The translations under genes were made by a program, and so were the position numbers. From Lachnospiraceae bacterium (lineage in GTDB: Bacteria; Bacillota; Clostridia; Lachnospirales; Lachnospiraceae), in NCBI GenBank assembly GCA_016287095.1, contig JAEEVK010000015.1:1-43663 (forward strand): a stretch of DNA of 43,663 bases, read 5' to 3'. Of the stretch, positions 17,170-24,017 are shown in pieces. The stretch's first letter is position 1; each line of letters starts with the position of its first letter. The notes under the pieces were generated by a model, which ran no database searches, had not been told where the DNA came from, and worked only from the letters and a program-made list of their open reading frames with translations.

Positions 17170-19065
17170 TTATTCTTGTTCAACGAGCTTCATTAGCTCC
17201 TTCTTACTTTTCACCCCGGTTTTTGCAAATATACTTGATATGTGATTCTTTACAGTTGACTCTGAGATATAAAGTGCTTCACTGATCTCAATACGGCTTT
17301 TTCCTTTAAGGTACTCCCCTAATACATCCAGCTCTCTCCCGGTAAGGGCACCTTCTTTTTTAAGCTTATGGATGAAGATTTCGATCTTATCCTTTTCTAC
17401 CTGCTCCTTAGCTTCTGTTTCCGCTATGTTAATTTCTTTTTCTGTTACTGTTTTATTATCTGCAGTCCCGTTTTCATTCTCTGAACAAATATCAGTTTCC
17501 TTATTTTCAGCCGGAGATGCCGCTGATAAATCTGGGGTTCTTCCCTTTTCTTCCGTTTCTAAAATATTATTATTCTTTTTCTCAGCATTTTTTAATTTTA
17601 TAAACCTGATTGTAAGAGCTACTACAGAAAGAACCGCTATTCCTCCCAGACAGAGCAGTAAAATATTTACAGGCGGACTGTCTTTAGATTCTTTATCATT
17701 TACTCCCGCATAAAAGCTTTCTTCCTGCTCCGCATAATATCCGTCAGCCACTGTTTTTAAAACAGCTGCCGGGACTTTGTCCCCTTTTCGTTCGGAATTT
17801 ATTATATTATAATCGTCTCCATCCTTTATGGAGGATACCTTATCATCGCTTATCCTGCAGGCTACAAAATCAATCTTCCCGTCTCTTCCGACAATGGAAT
17901 CGGCATTTTCCAGCATAACAGGATGGAATATCAGATGTTCCTTATCCTGGGAGTTATTGTTTTCAATGGTACAGAAGCTGAATTCCACGATACCGGTGGG
18001 TAATCCGATGCCTATCTGATCAGCGGGATATACCCATATTGCCCCCTCTTCTTCAGCACTGTTACCCGATATCAGGCAGTTTGTGATAAATACCGGGGCA
18101 TCCTCACCGCTCATAACCACCAGACCGCCGCCAAAAGTATCAGCTCTGTTGTTTATAATCTTACAGCTGTCCATTTTTAGCTTCGTTCCGGAAATACAAA
18201 TACCTCCGCCATAAGGTGCAGAATTACCGTCTATCACACAATTCTTTATCAGAACTTCCGAATTTGCCAGAGATATACCTCCACCACCATGCGGGAAAGT
18301 GTTTTTCTCTTTGAAGATGATCCTGTTATTGTCCTTGACGGTAACATTTTCTACTGTACCCTTTATACCGCCCAGCACTATTATACCCGTATAAGCATTA
18401 TTGTCAGTAAATGTACAGTCGGATATATTTGTTCTTGTATTTTTACTATTACACCATAAAACACCTTTTTCACAGGTATTATCCATAAACCGACAGCCTT
18501 TTAATGTGAGTCCCGCCCTGGTGCCTATATCCACATTTCCATCTGTATAATGCAGATACATTGCAGCACCGTATTTACTACAGTAATTTTTTATTGTACA
18601 GGAATCAAGTTCAAATTCTGCGAAGCCTTTTATGGTAAAACAGCCCTTTCCTGTCCTGTCTCCATGATATTTATCAAAAGATGCTGCTGTACCGGGGTCG
18701 CGCGAAGGAGCCTTATAGCATCCGTCAAAGGTTATATTTTTAAAAGAGACTTTTATCAGCTCACTCTCAACCTCCGGTCCCTCTATATTAAACCGCACGC
18801 TTTTAAAAAGTGACCCCTCAGGCTTACCGATAAGGGTTACGCTTTTGTTTATCGTAATGGCCAGGTCATTCTCGTCGCATTCCATATCTCCGACATAAAT
18901 AATATCCGTTTTGTCAGAAAGAGCCTTAGCAAGCTCTGCTCTTGTGGTTATATATTTTATATTTGCCTTTGTATCTGCCTTTACTGACACTACCGGGAAA
19001 GTTATAATCAGCAAAACGAAAATAAAAATATTTAGCAAATAAGATCTATTCTTTAAGACCGACAT
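17170..19065 (-). CDS. Transmembrane one-component regulator: exported beta-helix domain, one membrane helix, cytoplasmic LuxR-type HTH
   Basis: 631 residues with an unusual domain order. Residues 1-30 are a signal peptide (possible cleavage after VKA). Residues about 35-405 are a right-handed beta-helix: repeated short strands and turns with GGGI, GGGL, N-C-x-I/F and xNNxA motifs (GNSAPYGGGICISGTKLKMD, NNRADTFGGGLVV), like polymorphic-outer-membrane-protein repeats. Residues about 466-490 form a single membrane helix (ILLLCLGGIAVLSVVALTIRF) followed by basic residues. Residues 491-565 are an acidic linker. Residues 572-628 are a LuxR/GerE helix-turn-helix (LTGRELDVLGEYLKGKS, then ISEALYISESTVKNHISSIF). 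The helix-turn-helix is cytoplasmic and the beta-helix faces outward, so this could carry an envelope or glycan signal straight to DNA. GGAG lies nine bases before the ATG. It is flanked by exported-protein genes that are plausible targets. Confidence 0.85.
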   Translation of the reverse strand: MSVLKNRSYLLNIFIFVLLIITFPVVSVKADTKANIKYITTRAELAKALSDKTDIIYVGDMECDENDLAITINKSVTLIGKPEGSLFKSVRFNIEGPEVESELIKVSFKNITFDGCYKAPSRDPGTAASFDKYHGDRTGKGCFTIKGFAEFELDSCTIKNYCSKYGAAMYLHYTDGNVDIGTRAGLTLKGCRFMDNTCEKGVLWCNSKNTRTNISDCTFTDNNAYTGIIVLGGIKGTVENVTVKDNNRIIFKEKNTFPHGGGGISLANSEVLIKNCVIDGNSAPYGGGICISGTKLKMDSCKIINNRADTFGGGLVVMSGEDAPVFITNCLISGNSAEEEGAIWVYPADQIGIGLPTGIVEFSFCTIENNNSQDKEHLIFHPVMLENADSIVGRDGKIDFVACRISDDKVSSIKDGDDYNIINSERKGDKVPAAVLKTVADGYYAEQEESFYAGVNDKESKDSPPVNILLLCLGGIAVLSVVALTIRFIKLKNAEKKNNNILETEEKGRTPDLSAASPAENKETDICSENENGTADNKTVTEKEINIAETEAKEQVEKDKIEIFIHKLKKEGALTGRELDVLGEYLKGKSRIEISEALYISESTVKNHISSIFAKTGVKSKKELMKLVEQE

Positions 19066-19104
19066 TTATTTATCTCCATGGCTAACCCCTTTTTTTCTTT
19101 ACGA

Positions 19105-19563
19105 TCACTCTTTCGAATCACAATTTGCATTTCCTTCTTTCTCATCAGGGGGCGACCAGGATTTCTGAACCTCATCAATCTGCAGATAACCGTCAGTTTT
19201 TGCCGCTATCTGATAATGATCTTCATAAACGATTTCCCCCGGGAAATTGGTATAAACCAGGTAGTAAGGAATATTGTATCTTTCAAGAAGCCAAAGAGCC
19301 GGCTGGATCATCTTCAGCATCTCTTCAGAGTTTTCAGTTTTAAACCAGCATACTACCGGTTCCTGTCTTTTACACGGGGCAGGCCATGGCAGATTTTCCG
19401 CAAACCAGTCATCTATTTCCTTATACAGACCGGTATCTTCCTCATCCATGACATTATCCTGTATCATCTGCCAGCACATGCTGAATACACCTTTGGCAAA
19501 CATAGTGTTTTTTGCCAATGCTTTCCCCTGTATCCTCACATACTTGAAACGCTGTTTTATCAT
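19105..19563 (-). CDS. Small cytoplasmic protein of unknown function
   Basis: 152 residues from the ATG complementary to 19561-19563. A GTG 21 bases upstream is also open, but GAAGGGAG sits eight bases before the ATG and decides the start. There is no signal peptide or membrane segment. Recognisable blocks are RFKYVRIQGKALAKNTMFAKGVFSM at the N-terminus, a Trp/Pro-rich segment (WFAENLPWPAPCKR), VCWFKTENSEEMLKMI, and IPYYLVYTNFPGEIVYEDHYQIA. The last part looks like a compact alpha/beta fold with strands after the helix. I do not know the family. It is 39 bases upstream of the beta-helix/LuxR gene on the same strand, with no terminator between, so the two are probably co-transcribed. Confidence 0.65.
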   Translation of the reverse strand: MIKQRFKYVRIQGKALAKNTMFAKGVFSMCWQMIQDNVMDEEDTGLYKEIDDWFAENLPWPAPCKRQEPVVCWFKTENSEEMLKMIQPALWLLERYNIPYYLVYTNFPGEIVYEDHYQIAAKTDGYLQIDEVQKSWSPPDEKEGNANCDSKE

Positions 19564-19622
19564 AGGCACATCTCCCTTCTCCACATTGCAGTCTATTTTT
19601 GTCTTGCAAATTATTCACTTAG

Positions 19623-19637
19623 GATCAATCGTTGATC
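19623..19637. promoter_or_regulatory. Perfect 6-3-6 inverted repeat, possible operator
   Basis: GATCAATCGTTGATC lies 60 bases upstream of the small gene that leads into the LuxR-type regulator. Further TGATCA cores lie at about 19634, 19666 and 19730. Two-fold symmetric sites of this size suit a dimeric LuxR/GerE helix-turn-helix, but no binding evidence exists. Confidence 0.3.
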
Positions 19638-19699
19638 ATTCATATAATTGACCCTGCACCCCTATGATCATTTTAGCATATCGGACAATTTTACACAAC

Positions 19700-19730
19700 A
19701 AAAAAAACGCCATACCGGGTATGACGTTTT
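19700..19730 (-). terminator. Terminator of the ArsB/NhaD-type permease gene
   Basis: Reading the minus strand, AAAACGTCATACC pairs with GGTATGGCGTTTT (one G-U pair) and is followed by a run of T residues. It lies 17 bases after the permease stop codon. Confidence 0.85.
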
Positions 19731-19746
19731 GATCATATTATTGAAT

Positions 19747-21048
19747 TCACAGCCCCAGGCTCAACACTGCCAGTGCAGCAAAAAGTGCAGGTATGGAAAC
19801 TATCACTCCGTTTTTTATGTATGAAGTAAACTTGAAGGGTACGTCGTTTTTCTTTAGGATATTGCTCCACATGATAGCAGCTAATGCTCCGACAGGTGTG
19901 AGCAGTGCTCCAAGATTTGATCCGACGATGGCTGCGTATACTGCAGGCTGTGTTATGGCAGCTGAAGCACTGCCGATAATGGGACAGAACAGCACGCTCA
20001 TGGGAATGTTGTTTATCATATTTGCTGTAAGGAATGATGATACTCCGTATGAAAACTCAGGGTAGCTGCACTCCAAAAGCTCACTTATCCGTCCTGTTAC
20101 ACCGTATTTATCAAGTGAAAGCACTATCACAAACATCGAAATGATAAAAGGGATCATCTCCCATGGTACTCGCTTTAAGCAATCCTTTAATTCATTTCCG
20201 TGTGTATGTGAAAGTCCTCGGTATGAAAGGTCAAATATGAATAACGAGCAGGCAAACGCAAGTGTGATCAGCCACATCTCAAGCTCGATGTAAGCTGAGA
20301 TAACAAGCATTACAGTACATAATGACAAGTGAAGCAGGCCGATGCCTAAAAGTCTCTTATCGGTTATCTTCTCTTCTGCCTTGTTTGGCTTTAAGGGAAG
20401 TGAAAGTTTTTTCCTGAAGATAAGATATAATACCGCAAATGCGACAAGTCCTGCTGCCAGTGTAGGAAGTGCCATAACCTGGAAATAATCCATAAAGGTT
20501 ATGCCGTTTGATGTAGCAAGGTAGATGTTGGTAGGATTTCCTATCACGAACATCATGGACCAGGTATTTGCTGCTACCAGCTCACAGAAAAGATACGGTG
20601 TAGGGTCTATGCCTGCGTTTTTTGCGAAGTAGCATATAAACGGTGTAAATGTAAGTATAATAATATCGTTTGATGTAAATACCGTAAGTACCGATACTAT
20701 TACAAACAGGAACACGAACAGTTTTTTCTGGCTGGCCTTTGCCTTTGACAAAGTGAAGCATGCCATATATCTGAAGAATCCTACTTCATCAAGGAAAACC
20801 GAAAGTACTGACATTGAGAAAAACAGTACCAGGATTTTCAGGGGATTTACTGCTGTGTCAGCTGTAAGTCCTGCTATTACTTCCTTGAGTGATATGCTCC
20901 CGGTAAGCAGCAGGGCTACCGCTCCTGCCATAACTACCATCCAGTATATGCTTATATTATGTTTTTTAACGTTTACCGACGGTTTAACAAGTATCGAGGT
21001 AAGCAACCCCGCACATGTAACCGCCGAGATACCGACTGCTGTTTCCAC
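19747..21048 (-). CDS. ArsB/NhaD-type ion transporter (SLC13/IT superfamily)
   Basis: About 433 residues and 11-12 hydrophobic segments. Hallmarks of the ArsB/NhaD/SLC13 superfamily are the two inverted half-repeats with FTSNDIIILTFTPF and CELVAANTWSMMFVIGNPTNI in the first half and LTANMINNIPMSVLFCPIIG then VGSNLGALLTPVGALAAIMW in the second. The last block is close to ArsB (SNLGPLLTPIGSL). Substrates in the family are arsenite, Na+/H+ or dicarboxylates; there is no arsenic gene here, so the substrate is open. An ATG 63 bases further upstream (21109-21111) is in frame, but it falls between the -35 and -10 boxes of the promoter. A GTG at 21046-21048 preceded by CAGGAG is the likely true start, giving a protein that begins METAVGISAVT. 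Confidence 0.88.
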   Translation of the reverse strand: METAVGISAVTCAGLLTSILVKPSVNVKKHNISIYWMVVMAGAVALLLTGSISLKEVIAGLTADTAVNPLKILVLFFSMSVLSVFLDEVGFFRYMACFTLSKAKASQKKLFVFLFVIVSVLTVFTSNDIIILTFTPFICYFAKNAGIDPTPYLFCELVAANTWSMMFVIGNPTNIYLATSNGITFMDYFQVMALPTLAAGLVAFAVLYLIFRKKLSLPLKPNKAEEKITDKRLLGIGLLHLSLCTVMLVISAYIELEMWLITLAFACSLFIFDLSYRGLSHTHGNELKDCLKRVPWEMIPFIISMFVIVLSLDKYGVTGRISELLECSYPEFSYGVSSFLTANMINNIPMSVLFCPIIGSASAAITQPAVYAAIVGSNLGALLTPVGALAAIMWSNILKKNDVPFKFTSYIKNGVIVSIPALFAALAVLSLGL

Positions 21049-21100
21049 TTTATGCTCCTGTATTCTATCTAACCATTTGTTTAAAGCACCCAAAGAACAT

Positions 21101-21129
21101 AGTATATACATATTGTTTTACATAGTCAA
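21101..21129 (-). promoter_or_regulatory. Promoter of the ArsB/NhaD-type gene
   Basis: The minus strand has TTGACT (21124-21129), 17 bases, then TATACT (21101-21106). Transcription would start near 21094, 46 bases before the GTG start. This rules out the longer reading frame start. Confidence 0.75.
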
Positions 21130-21167
21130 GGAGATTTTTTAAATATTTTTAAATTATTAAATGACTA

Positions 21168-21302
21168 GGGAGTCCAACCAGAGGTGTCTTTGCACGCTGT
21201 CCGCTCCGCGCAGACTTTTCGCACTCTTATCGGGCCGATTTTGCCCGATGCGAAAACGTCTGGAAGGATTTTGCGTGCAAAGACACCTCTGATTGGACTC
21301 CC
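21168..21302. repeat. 135-bp near-perfect palindrome between two divergent promoters
   Basis: The outer arms are GGGAGTCCAA plus CAGAGGTGTCTTTGCACG (21168-21196) and CGTGCAAAGACACCTCTG plus TTGGACTCCC (21274-21302): 28 pairs with one mismatch. An inner arm pairs CAGAC and TTTTCGC (21211-21222) with GCGAAAA and GTCTG (21250-21262). A tip pairs ATCGGGC with GCCCGAT around seven bases. It is more GC-rich than its surroundings, has no reading frame worth calling, and lies between the -35 boxes of the permease and ispF promoters. A short non-autonomous palindromic element (MITE-like) or a long regulatory hairpin are both possible. Confidence 0.8.
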
Positions 21303-21309
21303 GATCTTA

Positions 21310-21336
21310 TTGACAAATCCCCCAACATACTATAAA
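21310..21336 (+). promoter_or_regulatory. Promoter of ispF
   Basis: A perfect TTGACA at 21310-21315 and TATAAA at 21331-21336 with a 15-base spacer, or ATAAAC with 16. AAAGGA precedes the ATG by about eight bases. Confidence 0.55.
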
Positions 21337-21371
21337 CTGAAACCATAGAAGCAAATAGAAAGGAAATCACT

Positions 21372-21839
21372 ATGAGAATCGGAACAGGATACGATGTACA
21401 TAAACTGGTGGAAGATAGAAAACTGATACTCGGAGGTGTGGAAATACCGTATGAGAAAGGTCTTTTGGGCCACTCGGATGCTGATGTACTGATACATGCG
21501 ATAATGGATGCCATACTCGGGGCTGCGGCTCTCGGAGATATCGGAAAGCATTTTCCTGATAACGATGACGCCTATAAGGGTATTTCGAGCATAGTTTTAC
21601 TTAAAAAGGTTGCAGAGATCATAAAAAAAGAAGGCTATGAAATAGGGAATATAGATTCCACTATCATAGCCCAAAGACCTAAACTTGCTATGTATATCCC
21701 TGCCATGAGGGAAAATATCGCCAATGCTCTGGAGATCAGCGTCTCACAGGTAAATGTAAAGGCCACTACCGAGGAAGGACTCGGATTTACCGGTGAGGGA
21801 CTGGGTATCGCATCGCAGGCGATATGTATGCTACTGTAA
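21372..21839 (+). CDS. ispF: 2-C-methyl-D-erythritol 2,4-cyclodiphosphate synthase
   Basis: The 155-residue protein is a complete IspF, which forms the cyclic diphosphate intermediate of the MEP isoprenoid pathway. The motifs are intact: TGYDVHKL with the metal-binding Asp8 and His10, [26 protein letters not shown] with the third metal His and substrate-binding residues, FPDNDD, and the C-terminal [21 protein letters not shown]. The protein acts as a cytoplasmic homotrimer with Zn at each active site. IspD, often adjacent or fused, is not in this window. The gene has its own promoter and stands alone. Its TAA stop is immediately followed by the stop of the convergent SH3 gene with no bases and no terminator between, so the transcripts must overlap. 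Confidence 0.97.
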   Translation: MRIGTGYDVHKLVEDRKLILGGVEIPYEKGLLGHSDADVLIHAIMDAILGAAALGDIGKHFPDNDDAYKGISSIVLLKKVAEIIKKEGYEIGNIDSTIIAQRPKLAMYIPAMRENIANALEISVSQVNVKATTEEGLGFTGEGLGIASQAICMLL

Positions 21840-22577
21840 TTATTTGTATGCAGTCTCAAGTGAAATAGCTACCTCCGCATATGTAGTAGAGATATAGCTT
21901 ATTTCATTATCTATCATTACTGCGTAGAACAGCTGTGTAGAATACTCAGGGTAATAATCGTAGGTTGTACCCTGTTTTGCCTGAAGTCTTACCTCACAGG
22001 TGGTGTTGGGTTCACGGCGGACATTTACGTCATTGCCGATAACCTTTACTTTCAGAGCACCCAGCTCTCGTATCTTATTAACAGCTTCGGTATCTTTCAG
22101 GATATACTGTGTGGATACATATCCGGTAATATTTCCTGACTTTATCTTAAACCATTCGTTTCCACGCTCGATAACTTTTCCGTATCCGTTAGCAGGAAGT
22201 GTACCTACCACCTTTTTATTCTGGCCTGCTCCCTCGCGGACATTCATCTTATCATTTACATTTGCAATGATATAATCAAATTTGATATAATCCGGAGCCA
22301 CAAGAGGCGTAGGTGTAGGTGTCAGTTCATCTGTTGTAGGCTCAGGCTCGGAAGTTACCTCCGGCTCTACGGATGTAGGTTCCGGTGTGGTCTGCTCTGC
22401 TATCTTCGTTACAGAATTTTCTATTTTTTGTTTGGTCTCATTCAACTGGGCTGTCACCGCATCCCTTATTTCTTCGGATGCAGTATCGTCCGGCTCATGG
22501 AGTGTCAAAAAACATATCCAGATGATAGCTATCAGGGTCAGTACCGCTCCTGCTATCAGTCGGTAATATTTTTTCAT
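21840..22577 (-). CDS. Membrane-anchored protein with two SH3b domains
   Basis: 245 residues. An uncleaved signal anchor (about 7-26, LIAGAVLTLIAIIWICFLTL) is followed by a helical stretch and a Pro/Thr/Glu-rich spacer (about 60-95, TPEPTSVEPEVTSEPEPTTD) that would cross the wall. Residues about 100-165 are a bacterial SH3 domain: VNDKMNVREGAGQNKKVVGTL, then WFKIKSGNITGYVSTQYI. A second, more divergent SH3b domain (about 175-245, GNDVNVRREPNTTCEV) ends the protein. SH3b domains bind peptidoglycan or other wall polymers. No catalytic domain is present, so it could be a wall-binding scaffold or sensor. It lies 62 bases downstream of the DUF5050-like membrane protein gene, and both are type II membrane proteins, so they may act together. 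Confidence 0.85.
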   Translation of the reverse strand: MKKYYRLIAGAVLTLIAIIWICFLTLHEPDDTASEEIRDAVTAQLNETKQKIENSVTKIAEQTTPEPTSVEPEVTSEPEPTTDELTPTPTPLVAPDYIKFDYIIANVNDKMNVREGAGQNKKVVGTLPANGYGKVIERGNEWFKIKSGNITGYVSTQYILKDTEAVNKIRELGALKVKVIGNDVNVRREPNTTCEVRLQAKQGTTYDYYPEYSTQLFYAVMIDNEISYISTTYAEVAISLETAYK

Positions 22578-22639
22578 AGATATCTATGTTGTCCTTTCGT
22601 CTATCTTATACGTTATAAACTTTTATATACGGTCAGCCA

Positions 22640-23863
22640 TTATTTCTTGACCGGCGGATCAAAGTTGCTTAGTTTCTTGTTTGCATAGTCATATGCATAT
22701 GCTTTTTCATTAAAGAAATCAAAGAAGAAGCAATATCCGCCGGCAATGTTCAGCCACTTGAAATTTCCTTCAAGTATCTTTGTCTCTTCCCCATTTTCTC
22801 TGTCCAGCATATATATGGCGCTGTCATCTTTCTCGTCGCAGTTATAAAAAACATACCTGCCGTCGGAAGTGATATTATACCATGAACAGGGACGGTTTAC
22901 AATAAGCTTTCTTTCCTTGTCCTCATAGTCGGCAAGGTAAATGTTATATCCGTTTTGGGTGGATATATAGAAAATGCCCTCTTCCATCGCGATGGGAAGA
23001 TATGCCTTGGTCTCTATAGCCACGGTCTGGTTGCCGTTGGGATTCAGATAATGTATGTTCTGATCGCTCAATGCACCCGAGTAATACAGCCTGCCGTCAA
23101 ACACGGATACCACAGGGGTATCATCACTGAACAGCTTCTTGTCGTTTTCTTTATCGATATCTATCCTGTGCAGAGTCAGAGCGTTATTCTTGTAAACCTG
23201 ATAGTACAGCTGATTATCATAAAGCAAAAGACTTCCGCTCGGATCCGATGATATCATCTGGAGATTTGTCCCGTTTTTCCTGATCCTGAACACGCCTGTA
23301 CTGTAGAAAATGAAGACGCTCTGGGTAGGATTCTCCTTCATATTGTTTTTTCTGGTATAGAATACATAATTCTCATCGACATTGATATAACGTGCATAGT
23401 CGTTATATAGCTTTTTATAATCTCCAAACTCCAGGTTCATAGAGTAAAGTGTGTAATCATCGTTGGGGTTACTGAAATATATTCTGCCGCCGTTTTCACA
23501 GAAAAGGCCGCCGTTATACAGGTTGCCGGCTGTGTTTCCAATGGTGCCGGCAGCACTTTTGTATACTTTATTGGTCAGGATGCTGTATGTTACAAGTCCT
23601 GCTGCGATCAAAAGCAGGATAAATATCACAACCGCTGGGCGTACCGTTTTTTTACCGGTCTTTTTGCTTACTTTTTTTACTTCGCCCTCTTCGGCATTTA
23701 AACGGGCATTATTAAGTCCCGTCCTTCCTGCTCTAAGCACGTAGTTTGTCCCCATATGATCGTTAGGACCGGTCCCGACGGTTTTTTTGACATTTCTGTC
23801 GCTTTTTGTATCCGACTTTCCTTTTTTGCTTTCAAGCATTTTTTTCCTTTGTTCGTCTGTCAT
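22640..23863 (-). CDS. Type II membrane protein with beta-propeller-like (DUF5050-like) outer domain
   Basis: 407 residues from the ATG complementary to 23861-23863. The in-frame ATG seven codons earlier contains the AAGGAGGT ribosome site inside its first codons, so the later start is right. Residues 1-70 are cytoplasmic, very basic and Lys/Gly/Ser-rich (KKMLESKKGKSDTKSDRN). A membrane helix spans about 75-97. The outer part is a series of about eight short repeats of the type YxNGGLFCENGGRIYFSNPNDDYTLYSMN, VFYTRKNN, YDNQLYYQVY, RLYYSGALSD and GIFYIST. Each has a strand pair and a Y-F/Y-Y motif, as in DUF5050 proteins, which look like beta-propellers. Ligand and role are unknown. It has a strong promoter of its own and precedes the SH3b protein. 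Confidence 0.82.
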   Translation of the reverse strand: MTDEQRKKMLESKKGKSDTKSDRNVKKTVGTGPNDHMGTNYVLRAGRTGLNNARLNAEEGEVKKVSKKTGKKTVRPAVVIFILLLIAAGLVTYSILTNKVYKSAAGTIGNTAGNLYNGGLFCENGGRIYFSNPNDDYTLYSMNLEFGDYKKLYNDYARYINVDENYVFYTRKNNMKENPTQSVFIFYSTGVFRIRKNGTNLQMISSDPSGSLLLYDNQLYYQVYKNNALTLHRIDIDKENDKKLFSDDTPVVSVFDGRLYYSGALSDQNIHYLNPNGNQTVAIETKAYLPIAMEEGIFYISTQNGYNIYLADYEDKERKLIVNRPCSWYNITSDGRYVFYNCDEKDDSAIYMLDRENGEETKILEGNFKWLNIAGGYCFFFDFFNEKAYAYDYANKKLSNFDPPVKK

Positions 23864-23899
23864 ATGCGGGACCTCCTTTCTCATACAGGTATTGACTGT

Positions 23900-23928
23900 A
23901 TTATAGCAAATTACGCCTGTTACGTCAA
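23900..23928 (-). promoter_or_regulatory. Promoter of the DUF5050-like and SH3b genes
   Basis: The minus strand has TTGACG (23923-23928), 17 bases, then TATAAT (23900-23905), giving a leader of about 30 bases before the ATG at 23863. Confidence 0.8.
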
Positions 23929-23956
23929 TTAAAACATAAGTTATAACTTAATGTGC

Positions 23957-23985
23957 TTGACAGAGTTGTAATGTATCTATATCAT
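23957..23985 (+). promoter_or_regulatory. Promoter of the S66 peptidase gene
   Basis: TTGACA (23957-23962), 17 bases, then TATCAT (23980-23985). The -35 boxes of this and the divergent promoter are only 28 bases apart. Confidence 0.75.
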
Positions 23986-24017
23986 AGAATTAAATTATTA
24001 GTAACCGGAGAATTTGG

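Noticed and set aside
21227-21514. 95-codon minus-strand frame over the palindrome and ispF
   Set aside because: It crosses the ispF promoter and coding start in antisense and has no ribosome site; ispF is secure.
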